Source: Deltaproteobacteria bacterium (GTDB taxonomy: Bacteria > Desulfobacterota > Desulfarculia > Adiutricales > Adiutricaceae). From it: a DNA stretch of 14,572 nt. A model generated the notes under the pieces. It was not told the origin of the DNA. It was given only the letters and a program-made list of their open reading frames with translations, and did not search any database. This document shows positions 1-7,837 of the stretch, one piece after another (position 1 is the stretch's first letter; the number at the start of each line of letters is the position of its first letter). The stretch spans positions 1 through 14,572 of the forward strand of contig JAIRNQ010000310.1 of assembly GCA_031257955.1 (NCBI GenBank), read 5' to 3'. The position numbers and the translations under genes were made by a program.

Positions 1-504
1 CGTAGCGAGGTCTACCACGGTCGGATCAAGGACGCCTTTACCCCGGTGGTGGAACAAAAGCTGGTCGATTATGGGGCCGCCGTTATATTCAAAACCGTTT
101 GCGACGACAAAATCGACGAAATCGTCCTAGCCGTGCGGCAAGCCCTAGACAAGGGCGCCAACCTCATAACCTGTACCGGGGGCATGAGCGTCGATCCCGA
201 CGATCTGACCCCAGGGGCGATCAAAGCGTCGGGGGCCGAAATAATCACCTACGGAGCGCCGGTCATGCCCGGGGCCATGTTTTTGGTGGCTTACATAGGC
301 GCTGTCCCGGTTCTCGGCCTCCCCGGTTGTGTCATGTTTGGCAAAACCACCATTTTGGACGTACTACTGCCCCGCATAGCCACCGGCCGCAAGATCACCC
401 GTAAGGAGGTCCGCCACATGGGACATGGCGGATTGTGTTTGGGCTGCCCCACCTGCGTCTTCCCAATCTGCGGCTTCGGTCGCGGCGAACCCTACGGGCT
501 CTGA
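1..504 (+). CDS. Molybdopterin-binding domain protein (MoeA/CinA-like), 3' part only
   Basis: The frame is open from the first base, so the gene starts outside the window; 167 codons are visible. The protein has the molybdopterin-binding (MoCF) fold signature: an SEVYHGRIKDAF segment at the left edge, TGGMSVDPDD in the middle, then GAPVMPGAMF and LPGCVMFGKTT. It ends in a Cys-rich tail, CLGCPTCVFPICGFG, which may bind a metal. In the relatives I recall from Desulfovibrio-type bacteria the protein stops at about this GFG(K/R), so the last residues (GEPYGL) appear to be contributed by the 78-bp repeat that begins at 478. The likely role is handling molybdopterin or molybdenum cofactor in the cytoplasm; the exact reaction is unknown. 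A mogA/moaB-type gene at 8634 supports a molybdenum context. The family call is firm, the specific function is not. Confidence 0.85.
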   Translation, partial: RSEVYHGRIKDAFTPVVEQKLVDYGAAVIFKTVCDDKIDEIVLAVRQALDKGANLITCTGGMSVDPDDLTPGAIKASGAEIITYGAPVMPGAMFLVAYIGAVPVLGLPGCVMFGKTTILDVLLPRIATGRKITRKEVRHMGHGGLCLGCPTCVFPICGFGRGEPYGL

Positions 505-790
505 GGCCAAAGCCGCGGCCCCGGATTCCGCGAGGCCTACGGCCGGTGGGGGCCAGGTCGCGGCGAACCCTACGGGCTCTAAGGCCAAAGCCGTGGCCAC
601 GGATTATGCGGGCCCTACGGCCGGTGGGGGGCCAGGTCGCGGCGAACCCTACGGGCTCTAAGGCCAAAGCTGCGGCCACGGATTATGCGGGCCCTACGGC
701 CGGTGGGGGCCAGGTCGCGGCGAACCCTACGGGCTCTAAGGCCAAAGCCGCGGCCCCGGATTCCGCGAGACCTACGGCCGGTGGGAGCCC
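478..790 (+). repeat. 78-bp tandem repeat, four copies, overlapping a stop codon
   Basis: Units start at 478, 556, 635 and 713. Spacings are 78, 79 and 78 bp; the extra base is one G in a G-run at the end of unit 2. Unit 1 contains the TGA stop of the upstream gene (502-504), and units 2-4 have TAA at the same place. One other frame of the unit is open and encodes a 26-residue Ala/Pro/Thr/Gly-rich block (VAANPTGSKAKAAA...), a third encodes an Arg-rich block. Without the extra G the Ala-rich frame would run through all four units to a TGA at 810-812. The array may be non-coding, or a decayed or slippage-prone C-terminal tail of the upstream protein. Confidence 0.95.
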
Positions 791-839
791 GGCCACGGGA
801 GACAAAAACTGAGTAAAATTCGATAAATTGCTAATGCTC

Positions 840-868
840 ATGACAGTTTGGAAAAAATATGGTATAAG
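840..868 (+). promoter_or_regulatory. Sigma70-type promoter for hsdRMS
   Basis: ATGACA (840-845, five of six to TTGACA) is followed after exactly 17 bp by TATAAG (863-868, five of six to TATAAT). A TG one base before the -10 gives an extended -10 element. It lies in an AT-rich stretch right after the GC-rich repeat and points at hsdR. Transcription would start near 875 and leave a leader of about 160 nt. This is a consensus match by eye. Confidence 0.55.
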
Positions 869-883
869 GCAAGGCTCGTGACA

Positions 884-971
884 ACGGGCTACGCCAAAAA
901 AGCCGTAACCGTTTCCCGAACCGACAAGCTGCCTGTTCCATGCGACAAGAAAAGTCGTTGGTGACTTCTTG
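884..971 (+). promoter_or_regulatory. Structured 5' leader of the hsd operon
   Basis: Two hairpins can be drawn in the predicted leader. In the first, ACGG (884-887) pairs with CCGT (909-912), and TACG (890-893) with CGTA (904-907). In the second, CAAGAAAAGTC (946-956) pairs with GACTTCTTG (963-971) around the loop GTTGGT, with a two-A bulge. The second hairpin is followed by AACGGCTTTATTTT, so it could act as an attenuator-like element. No known riboswitch class is recognised. Confidence 0.35.
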
Positions 972-1034
972 AACGGCTTTATTTTGAATCATTTTCCGAT
1001 AGGTTAGCCTGATCGGGGCATGGGATCGTTATAA

Positions 1035-3860
1035 ATGAACCCGGAAGCAAAAGCCCGCGAGATTATTGACAAGATGCTCTCCGAGGCTGGATATGTCATA
1101 CAGAACAGGAAGGACTTTAACCCTTCCGCCGCCCTTGGAGTAGCCGTGCGGGAATATCTGACAAATTCCGGTCCGGCAGACTATATTTTGTATATTGACG
1201 GCTCGATCGTTGGCGTTATCGAAGCGAAAGCTGAAGACAAAGGCGTACATCTTATCCCGACTGCCGACCAGAGCAAGCGGTATGCCACATGCGGTTTCAA
1301 GTATGAAAAAGATGCCGTCATTCGTTTTACTTATGAATCCACTGGAGCGTTGACCCACTTTTGTGACTATCTAGACGTCAAAGAGCGTTCCCGCAAAGTT
1401 TTCTCCTTTCACCGCCCAGAATACTTGGCTGAATTGCTGAAAGACGGTAACACGCTCCGAAACCGTATGAAAGCCTTTCCACCCTTAGATACGCTGGGTT
1501 TACGTGACTGTCAAATTGAGGCCATCCTAAACCTAGAAGAGTCCTTCTCCGAAAACAAGCCCCGAGCCCTAATCCAGATGGCCACGGGAGCGGGTAAAAC
1601 GTTCACCGCAATCACTTCCATTTATCGTTTGTTAAAACACGCCAAAGTTAAGAGAGTCCTATTTTTAGTGGACACGATCAGTCTTGGGGAGCAAGCCGAG
1701 AGCGCGTTTTTGAACTATAAGCCGACCGATGACGGTAGGCTTTTCCCTGAGCTATACAACGTGTTGAGGCTTCATTCATCGTTCATCCCGATTGAGACGA
1801 TAGTTAGCATCTGTACGATACAGCGCATGTTTTCGATTCTTAGAGGCCATTCATTAGACGAGTCTGAGGAGCAGACGTCCATGTTTGAGGAAAAGATTAC
1901 GTGTATTCCTCGCGAAGTTAAGTATAACCGGACGTACCCACCAGAATTCTTTGACGTCATAATAATCGATGAGTGTCACAGATCCATCTATAACGTTTGG
2001 CGGCAGGTATTGGAATATTTCGACGCTTTCCTGGTTGGCTTGACCGCCACCCCGGACAATCGGACCTATAACTTCTTTCATGAAAACGTCGTTAGCGAAT
2101 ATACGCATGAACAAGCGGTTCTTGACAACGTTAACGTTGGTTTGACAGGTACTTACGTCATAGAAACAAAAGTTGGGAGTGAAGGTGGCGTTATTCGCAA
2201 GCAAACCGTGGAAAAGCGAAACCGGTTATCGCGCCGAAATCGGTGGGAGCGGATGGATAATGACTTTGACTATTCTTCATTTCAGCTTGATCGCGAAGTG
2301 GTAAACCACTCGCATATCCGAGCCGTTGTTAAGGAATTTCGTAAAAGCGTTTTATCGCAGTTGTTCCCATGGCGAGAAGAGGTACCAAAAACGCTGTTGT
2401 TTGCCAAGACGGACAGCCATGCGGACGATATCATAAAAATCATCCGAGAGGAATTCGGGGAGGGTAACGAATTCTGCAAGAAATTAACGTACGCCTCCCC
2501 AGAAGACACCAATAATGTGTTAAACGCTTTCCGTAACGATTACTATCCGCGAATTGCCGTAACGGTGGACATGATCGCCACCGGTATAGACGTTAAGCCT
2601 GTCGAGTGCCTTATATTTATGAGGGATGTCCGTAGCAAGAATTATTTCGAGCAAATGCTTGGTAGGGCCACACGAACTTTGGATTATGAAAATTTACACC
2701 GAGTATCGCCTTCGGCCAAGAGTGCCAAACTAGGATTTATCGTTGTTGACGCCGTTGGAGTGACTAAATCCATGAAGATAACTTCACGGCAGTTGGAACG
2801 AAAGGAAAAGACGACGCTAAAAGAACTGATGGAGATGGTCGCTCATGGTGCCCAAGACGATGATACTTTGGTGACCTTGGCTGGGCGGCTGACGAATCTG
2901 GACAAAATCATGACCCCGGCCGAGAAAGAAAAGTTTAGGGAGCTATGTGGAGAGGAAAGCATTAACCTTGGAATTACTCTTGAAAACGGTACCCAGGTGC
3001 CTTGTTCGGATACAGAGATTTCCCCGGCAGCCATTGCCAAGACCCTGTTCAAAGCGTTAGACGTGGACATTGTAACCGAGGTGGCGCTGAAGGAATACGG
3101 CATCGACGATTCTGAGAGCCTGACGGACGAGCAGCTTCTGGAAACTACCCAGCAAATTGCAATAGCCGCCTTAGCGCCTTTCAAAAACCCTAAACTGCGC
3201 AATTTTCTTGAAGGCATTTTCAAAAAAATCGATCAGATCGTAGATAACGATAACCTAGACCAAGTAACCTTTAGCGGCTGGGATAAGATGAGTTCGCAAC
3301 AGGCTGTGGATACCATCTATGTTTTTGATTGCTTCATTAACGATAACAAGAATCAAATCGACGCTCTGGAAGTTATAGATAACGGAAATATCTTCAGAAG
3401 ACCGCTTATGTTTCGGATGGTGGAGACGTTAAATGAGAGGTTGGATGCCTCGCCTGCTAATTTAAATACGGAAAAGCTCTGGATGGCCTACTCCAAACAT
3501 CAGAGCGGTCATATACGAAGCAATTGTCCGGTAAACAAGCCAGTTGATATCGTCTCGATGGTCCGCTTTCAACTAGGAAAGACGAATGTATTACAGTCTT
3601 TTGCGGACAGCGTTTACCAGAGTTGTAGTGACCTGATAACAATAAAAGACAATGGATATTTCCAATTTTCGGAGGAGCAAATTAAATGGGTCCTCATGTT
3701 CCGCGATCACATCGCCACTTCCATTAACGTCACCCTAGACGATCTCGACTTTACGCCTTTTGACGCCAAAGGCGGACGCGGTAAGTTTTACCAGTTATTC
3801 GGAAGTAAGTATGATATAATTTTACAAGAGATAAATTACTTATTACAGGCATTGACATAA
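1035..3860 (+). CDS. hsdR: Type I restriction enzyme R subunit
   Basis: This 941-residue protein is the motor and nuclease of a type I restriction system: it pulls DNA through the complex with ATP and cuts far from the recognition site. The N-terminal PD-(D/E)xK nuclease is seen as ADY at 48-50 and EAK at 63-65 (D49, E63, K65). Helicase motifs follow: RDCQ at 157-160, Walker A ATGAGKT at 183-189, DECH at 312-315, LTATP at 336-340, motif V around 511-520 (VDMIATGIDV) and motif VI QMLGRATR at 540-547. The C-terminus (about 750-935, with GGRGKFYQLFG) resembles the EcoEI-type R C-terminal domain. Length is normal and no motif is broken. The start ATG directly follows the TAA of a four-codon ORF (1020-1034), and no strong ribosome binding site is seen. 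It is first of three same-strand hsd genes. Confidence 0.95.
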   Translation: MNPEAKAREIIDKMLSEAGYVIQNRKDFNPSAALGVAVREYLTNSGPADYILYIDGSIVGVIEAKAEDKGVHLIPTADQSKRYATCGFKYEKDAVIRFTYESTGALTHFCDYLDVKERSRKVFSFHRPEYLAELLKDGNTLRNRMKAFPPLDTLGLRDCQIEAILNLEESFSENKPRALIQMATGAGKTFTAITSIYRLLKHAKVKRVLFLVDTISLGEQAESAFLNYKPTDDGRLFPELYNVLRLHSSFIPIETIVSICTIQRMFSILRGHSLDESEEQTSMFEEKITCIPREVKYNRTYPPEFFDVIIIDECHRSIYNVWRQVLEYFDAFLVGLTATPDNRTYNFFHENVVSEYTHEQAVLDNVNVGLTGTYVIETKVGSEGGVIRKQTVEKRNRLSRRNRWERMDNDFDYSSFQLDREVVNHSHIRAVVKEFRKSVLSQLFPWREEVPKTLLFAKTDSHADDIIKIIREEFGEGNEFCKKLTYASPEDTNNVLNAFRNDYYPRIAVTVDMIATGIDVKPVECLIFMRDVRSKNYFEQMLGRATRTLDYENLHRVSPSAKSAKLGFIVVDAVGVTKSMKITSRQLERKEKTTLKELMEMVAHGAQDDDTLVTLAGRLTNLDKIMTPAEKEKFRELCGEESINLGITLENGTQVPCSDTEISPAAIAKTLFKALDVDIVTEVALKEYGIDDSESLTDEQLLETTQQIAIAALAPFKNPKLRNFLEGIFKKIDQIVDNDNLDQVTFSGWDKMSSQQAVDTIYVFDCFINDNKNQIDALEVIDNGNIFRRPLMFRMVETLNERLDASPANLNTEKLWMAYSKHQSGHIRSNCPVNKPVDIVSMVRFQLGKTNVLQSFADSVYQSCSDLITIKDNGYFQFSEEQIKWVLMFRDHIATSINVTLDDLDFTPFDAKGGRGKFYQLFGSKYDIILQEINYLLQALT

Positions 3861-3905
3861 TTTACTAATCAATCCTTGAAGATAAATACTTGGAGGAAGA
3901 CTTAG

Positions 3906-5390
3906 GTGTCAGAAACAGTCAATATAGGACAAAAGATTTGGTCAATGGCCAATGCCTTGCGGGACGATGGGCTTGGGAAGAGTGATTATTTGGAACAACT
4001 TACCTTCCTATTGTTCCTGAAGATGGCAGACGAATACGCCAAACCGCCCTACAACCGTAACATAGGTATCCCATCGGACTGTGGTTGGGGCAGCCTTCGT
4101 AATAAAAGCGGCGACGAGCTTTTCAAGCACTATAACCATATTCTAGAAACCATGGCCTGTATGACTGGAACGCTCCAAGAAATATTCGTGGGCTCTCGAA
4201 ACAAGATTTCCAACCCCGCTCAGCTGGCTAAAGTCATCAGTATGGTAGACTCTGAGAACTGGTCGTCAATGTCGACTGACGTCAAGGGTGACGTTTATGA
4301 GGATTTACTTGAAAAGATTGCTGCCGACACAAAAGCTGGCGCAGGGCAGTATTTTACGCCAAGGTCGCTGATCTCCGTGATGGTTCGATGCGTAAGTCCA
4401 GAGCCGGGCAAGACAGTCTCGGATCCAGCTGCTGGTAGCGGAGGATTTCTCCTTGCCGTAAAATCTTACATTGAATGCGAGTACGGACCGAAGCTTAATC
4501 GCGACCAGAAAGCTTTTTTGAAATTCGAGACCTTTCGTGGATGGGAGATCGTCCAAAGTACCTATCGGATGTGCCTAATGAACCTCTTCCTACACAATGT
4601 CGGAGACTTTGAAGGTAAGCCGCCAATAACCAGGGGCGACTCGCTTCTCGCCGATCCAGGCGACAGGTTCGACTACATCCTGACCAATCCGCCCTTTGGC
4701 AAAAAATCGTCCTTGACCTTTACCAACGAACGAGGTGAACGGGAGCGGGAAGAATTGGTATACAACAGACAAGATTTCTGGGCGACCACATCCAACAAGC
4801 AGCTTAATTTCGTTCAGCACATCCATACTCTTCTGAAAACCACGGGAAAGGCTGCGATAGTAGTGTCTGACAATGTACTATTTGAGTCTGGCCCGGGCGA
4901 GATTATCCGCAAGAAACTATTAGAGACTACGGATTTACACACGATCCTCCGCTTACCCACCGGTATTTTCTATGCTTTTGGCGTGAGGGCCAGTGTCATT
5001 TTCTTTGATAACCGTCCGGCTGGGCCTTCACACCAAACCAAGGAAGTCTGGGTATACGACTATCGCACGGACATTCATCACTCGCTGAAAAAGGCACCTT
5101 TACGGGAAGAAGATTTGGATGAATTCATAAAACTATATAAACCCAATAATCGCCATCTTCGCGAAGAAACCTATGGTCCCGACAATCCGAACGGGCGTTG
5201 GCGCAAGTTCACTTATGAGGAAATAATTGCGAGCGACAGAACCAACCTTGATATCACCTGGATTAAGCAATACGATGGCACTGACGATTGTTCACTTGGA
5301 GAAATACTAGGCCAAATCAAAAGCAGGTCTGCGGCGATTAACGTCGCGGTAGAAAAACTAGTGGCGTTGCTCGGCAAGGTTGACGGATGA
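3906..5390 (+). CDS. hsdM: Type I DNA N6-adenine methyltransferase M subunit
   Basis: The 494-residue product methylates adenine within the HsdS target using S-adenosylmethionine and forms part of the restriction complex. An N-terminal helical HsdM domain (about 1-135, IGQKIWSMANALR, FLLFLKMADEY) is followed by the catalytic domain: GQYFTPR at 147-153, SAM-binding motif I DPAAGSGGF at 173-181 and the catalytic NPPF at 261-264. All key motifs are intact. The start is GTG, chosen because GGAGG at 3892-3896 sits nine bases upstream and the IGQKIW segment begins right after. The gap from hsdR is 45 bp; the stop overlaps the hsdS start as ATGA, which points to translational coupling and balanced M and S amounts. 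Confidence 0.96.
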   Translation: MSETVNIGQKIWSMANALRDDGLGKSDYLEQLTFLLFLKMADEYAKPPYNRNIGIPSDCGWGSLRNKSGDELFKHYNHILETMACMTGTLQEIFVGSRNKISNPAQLAKVISMVDSENWSSMSTDVKGDVYEDLLEKIAADTKAGAGQYFTPRSLISVMVRCVSPEPGKTVSDPAAGSGGFLLAVKSYIECEYGPKLNRDQKAFLKFETFRGWEIVQSTYRMCLMNLFLHNVGDFEGKPPITRGDSLLADPGDRFDYILTNPPFGKKSSLTFTNERGEREREELVYNRQDFWATTSNKQLNFVQHIHTLLKTTGKAAIVVSDNVLFESGPGEIIRKKLLETTDLHTILRLPTGIFYAFGVRASVIFFDNRPAGPSHQTKEVWVYDYRTDIHHSLKKAPLREEDLDEFIKLYKPNNRHLREETYGPDNPNGRWRKFTYEEIIASDRTNLDITWIKQYDGTDDCSLGEILGQIKSRSAAINVAVEKLVALLGKVDG

Positions 5391-6871
5391 AAGCGAAGTT
5401 GTTGCGACATATAATCCTCGACCTGGCCATTCGCGGTAGGCTTGTTCCGCAAGACCCAAAAGACGAACCGGTCGGTTTAACGCTACGGCTAAACCGCGAC
5501 GAAAACGGGACGCCCATTAAACATGCCCAAACAAATCAGGTCAATACTGATTATGGGCACATATCCACTTATGAAAATAAACTCAAAGTTCCATTTGATA
5601 TTCCAGATAGTTGGCAATGGGTAAGACTTGGAGATTTATCAGAGAAGATTAGCTCTGGATTGGTCAAAGCCAAATTTCGTTCGAGATACGTTCCAAGCGG
5701 GGTGCCTTGTATCCGTGCGCTAAACGTCCATAACGAAGGACTTACTTTAGATGACTTAGTTTTTATAGATGATGAGACTTTCAAACGATGCCCTAGATCC
5801 ATTATTCGATTTGGCGATATTTTACTCAATCTAGTTGGCCAACCATTGGGAAGGTGTGCCATCGTTACAAACAATTTAGGTAAAGCCATGGCACTTAACA
5901 GCGTTTGCATAATCAGGCTTAAAGAAATTGACTTTCAGCCATTTATTCATAAAGTTTTAATTTCCGGTTATATGCAAGGAGTCATTCAAAATTGTAAGGC
6001 CGGGTCGATACAACCTCATATTAGCCTAGATAATCTAAGAGTTCTACTAGTTCCCTTACCCCCCCTCGCCGAACAGCGCAGGATCGTAGCCGCCATTGAA
6101 AGAACCTTCAGGGTAATTGTTCAACTCGAGGCTGCGAGGGTTGATCTGCTTTCCCTAGTATCCGACGCCAAGCGCAAGATTCTATCCCTAGCTGTTCGTG
6201 GCCAGCTTGTGCCTCAGGACATCTCGGACGAACCGGCCAACGTCTTGCTTAACCGCTTTCGCCGTAAATGGCCGCCTAGAAAACGCCGAAAAGGTTCTCC
6301 AGGATTCGTTCGGAGTTTAAAAGACCATGATTTTGGCCATCTTCCTTATGAAGTGCCGGAAACATGGAGATGGATTCGATTGGGTGAGATTTGTAAAATA
6401 GAAGGCCGCCCAGTTTTAGGTAATAATATTCCTGACGATGCCTGGATTTTAAGAATGGAGGACATTGATAAAGAAACTGGGAAGGTGCTTCGGGTGAGAC
6501 GTAAATATGAGCGTTCTTTTACTCGCGTGATGAATTATTTTATGAAGGGTCAAGTACTATATGCAAAGTTTACGCTAGATTTAAAAAAAGTGATTGTAGC
6601 ATACGAAAATGGATATTGCCCAGACAATATTTTACCCTTGCATTTTTGTGATAACATATGTCCTGAATATGCCCGGTTCTTTTTGATTTCCGACTTCTTT
6701 GTTACTTATGCTACCCAATGTTTAAAAGGCACTATCATACCGGCCCTCAGAATCAGAGATATTGAGGGTGCGTGGTTCGCCTTGCCACCACTTGGCGAAC
6801 AAAAAAGAATCGCTTTTGCCGTTGAAACGGCTTTTACGTACCTCGATCAGATAATCGAACTATTAAGTTGA
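5387..6871 (+). CDS. hsdS: Type I restriction-modification specificity subunit
   Basis: The 494-residue HsdS recognises the bipartite DNA target for methylation and restriction. It has two target recognition domains. The first spans about 70-240, from FDIPDSWQWVRLGDL to PLPPLAEQRRIVAAIE; the second about 321-480, from YEVPETWRWIRLGEI to ALPPLGEQKRIAFAVE. A conserved segment with RGRLVPQD and DEP at about 5-28 is repeated at 261-285 as RGQLVPQD and DEP, which gives the internal symmetry expected for two half-sites. Both TRDs are visibly more AT-rich than the conserved segments, which suggests TRD exchange. The target sequence cannot be read from the protein. The start ATG overlaps the hsdM stop (ATGA). 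The C-terminus ends soon after the second TRD, with no third repeat of the conserved segment. Confidence 0.94.
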   Translation: MKAKLLRHIILDLAIRGRLVPQDPKDEPVGLTLRLNRDENGTPIKHAQTNQVNTDYGHISTYENKLKVPFDIPDSWQWVRLGDLSEKISSGLVKAKFRSRYVPSGVPCIRALNVHNEGLTLDDLVFIDDETFKRCPRSIIRFGDILLNLVGQPLGRCAIVTNNLGKAMALNSVCIIRLKEIDFQPFIHKVLISGYMQGVIQNCKAGSIQPHISLDNLRVLLVPLPPLAEQRRIVAAIERTFRVIVQLEAARVDLLSLVSDAKRKILSLAVRGQLVPQDISDEPANVLLNRFRRKWPPRKRRKGSPGFVRSLKDHDFGHLPYEVPETWRWIRLGEICKIEGRPVLGNNIPDDAWILRMEDIDKETGKVLRVRRKYERSFTRVMNYFMKGQVLYAKFTLDLKKVIVAYENGYCPDNILPLHFCDNICPEYARFFLISDFFVTYATQCLKGTIIPALRIRDIEGAWFALPPLGEQKRIAFAVETAFTYLDQIIELLS

Positions 6872-6928
6872 TATTTTTGGTTGGTATGCTCGATGGGTAA
6901 GGGATTATGCCATAATGGTAAAGACTAC

Positions 6929-6959
6929 CAGTCCTGGTGACTGTTTTTCGGGTTTTTTT
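6929..6959 (+). terminator. Probable intrinsic terminator of the hsd operon
   Basis: CAGTC (6929-6933) and GACTG (6939-6943) form a 5-bp stem with a 5-nt loop, followed by TTTTTCGGGTTTTTTT. It lies 57 bp after the hsdS stop on the same strand. The stem is short, so efficiency is uncertain, but the T-runs and position fit. Confidence 0.45.
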
Positions 6960-7150
6960 ATCAGGCAAAGTATAACGCTTTTGCCCGGTTATGTTGAACA
7001 TATCTAGTTGGACGATCGTTAAAATCCAGCAATACCGACAGAAGGCTCATCGCTTAACCCTGTCCTCCGTTTCGTAAATGCCCGGTGATATGCAAAAGAC
7101 GTATTCTAGCAACCAAAAGTTAACCAACCCGGCGTTTCGAGAGGGCATAT

Positions 7151-7294
7151 ATGGCCCCGCTACTTGCGACCTTGAAGCCAGATCTCTTAAAATTCTTTAT
7201 TAGTCCGATCGACACTTTTGTTGAGACTGGGATGTCCTCTATCGTTTTCAGGTTACCCACGCTGGTTCGGTTATTCAAGAAATATATGAGATAA
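7151..7294 (+). CDS. Possible small protein, 47 residues, unknown
   Basis: An ATG is preceded by GAGAGGG (7139-7145) at a 5-base spacing, a good ribosome binding site. The product starts MAPLLATLKPDLLKFF and ends with a basic VRLFKKYMR segment. It alternates hydrophobic and basic residues and could be amphipathic. I recognise no family. It sits alone on the plus strand between hsdRMS and tag, in a region otherwise without genes. It could be chance, since only the start site supports it; a fragment of a lost gene is also possible. Confidence 0.3.
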   Translation: MAPLLATLKPDLLKFFISPIDTFVETGMSSIVFRLPTLVRLFKKYMR

Positions 7295-7369
7295 TCTAAA
7301 AACGCTTAAAGGCTATCCAGTCTTGTGTGGCCCCGGCAGAGCTCTGTTTATCGTCCACGAATGTCATTT

Positions 7370-7531
7370 TTATGCGTCCCAGTAGCCTTCCCTGACGGCG
7401 CCCCAGTTAGTGGACAAGCGATAGGCACAGGCACAATCGGCCAAGTGGTCGTTAACCATACTATCTCTACCGTCCAGGCAAGGCGCCCATGCGTTGTCTT
7501 GGAATTGTTGAACCTGGACTATCCTCCCCAT
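7370..7531 (-). pseudogene. Possible relic of a tag-like 3' end
   Basis: A 53-codon minus-strand ORF contains VNDHLADCACAYR (7418-7456). It resembles the C-terminus of the neighbouring Tag protein, VNDHLASCAFR, including the H-x3-C zinc ligands. Four of the first five codons differ between the two only in silent positions or not at all (AAC/AAT, CAC/CAT, TTG/CTG), and two further bases of the Cys codon region follow the same pattern. The rest of the ORF does not resemble Tag, and the conserved upstream part (YSLMQAVG) is missing. It lies about 300 bp downstream of tag on the same strand, as a partial duplication or older copy would. The match is short, so coincidence remains possible. Confidence 0.25.
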
Positions 7532-7670
7532 GGTCAACGGCAAACCCTCTCCTCCCTACAATCGGGGTTAGGCGGTAGCCAGATTAAGGGGGATTGCTTG
7601 GCGGCTTAGGCAGGTCTTGGCGTTTTGGGTTTTTTGATGGGGTTGGTCAAGGTGATTGGTTTCTTTTCTC

Positions 7671-7784
7671 TGTCAAGCGTTATGGTCCGTTCTTTGGTTA
7701 TGCGCGATTGTCAAGCGCTATGGTCCGTTATATGGTCATGTTCGATGATTAAACTCTATTGTCCGTTCTATGGTCCGCTCTTTG
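7671..7784 (+). repeat. 38-bp degenerate tandem repeat, three copies
   Basis: Units begin at 7671, 7709 and 7747. The core word TATGGTCCGT (TATTGTCCGT in the third) recurs at 7681, 7719 and 7757, exactly 38 bp apart. The first two units also share TGTCAAGCG; the third has diverged in that part. 38 is not a multiple of three and no gene covers the array, so it looks non-coding. It lies just downstream of the tag stop codon. Confidence 0.8.
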
Positions 7785-7837
7785 CCCACGGGTATTGCCC
7801 TCGGCGGTCCCTTAGCCATCCGCGGTAACGGCTTGTT

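Noticed and set aside
478..790. CRISPR array
   Set aside because: The whole 78-bp unit is repeated without unique spacers, and no cas gene is present.
7325..7609. Plus-strand 94-codon ORF
   Set aside because: No recognisable family, no good ribosome binding site and odd composition; it lies in a gene-free stretch and overlaps the possible tag relic.
7625..7828. Plus-strand 67-codon ORF
   Set aside because: It is largely the translation of the 38-bp repeat.
6872..7837. Insertion sequence or integrase remnant after hsdS
   Set aside because: No transposase or integrase motif and no terminal inverted repeats seen in any frame.
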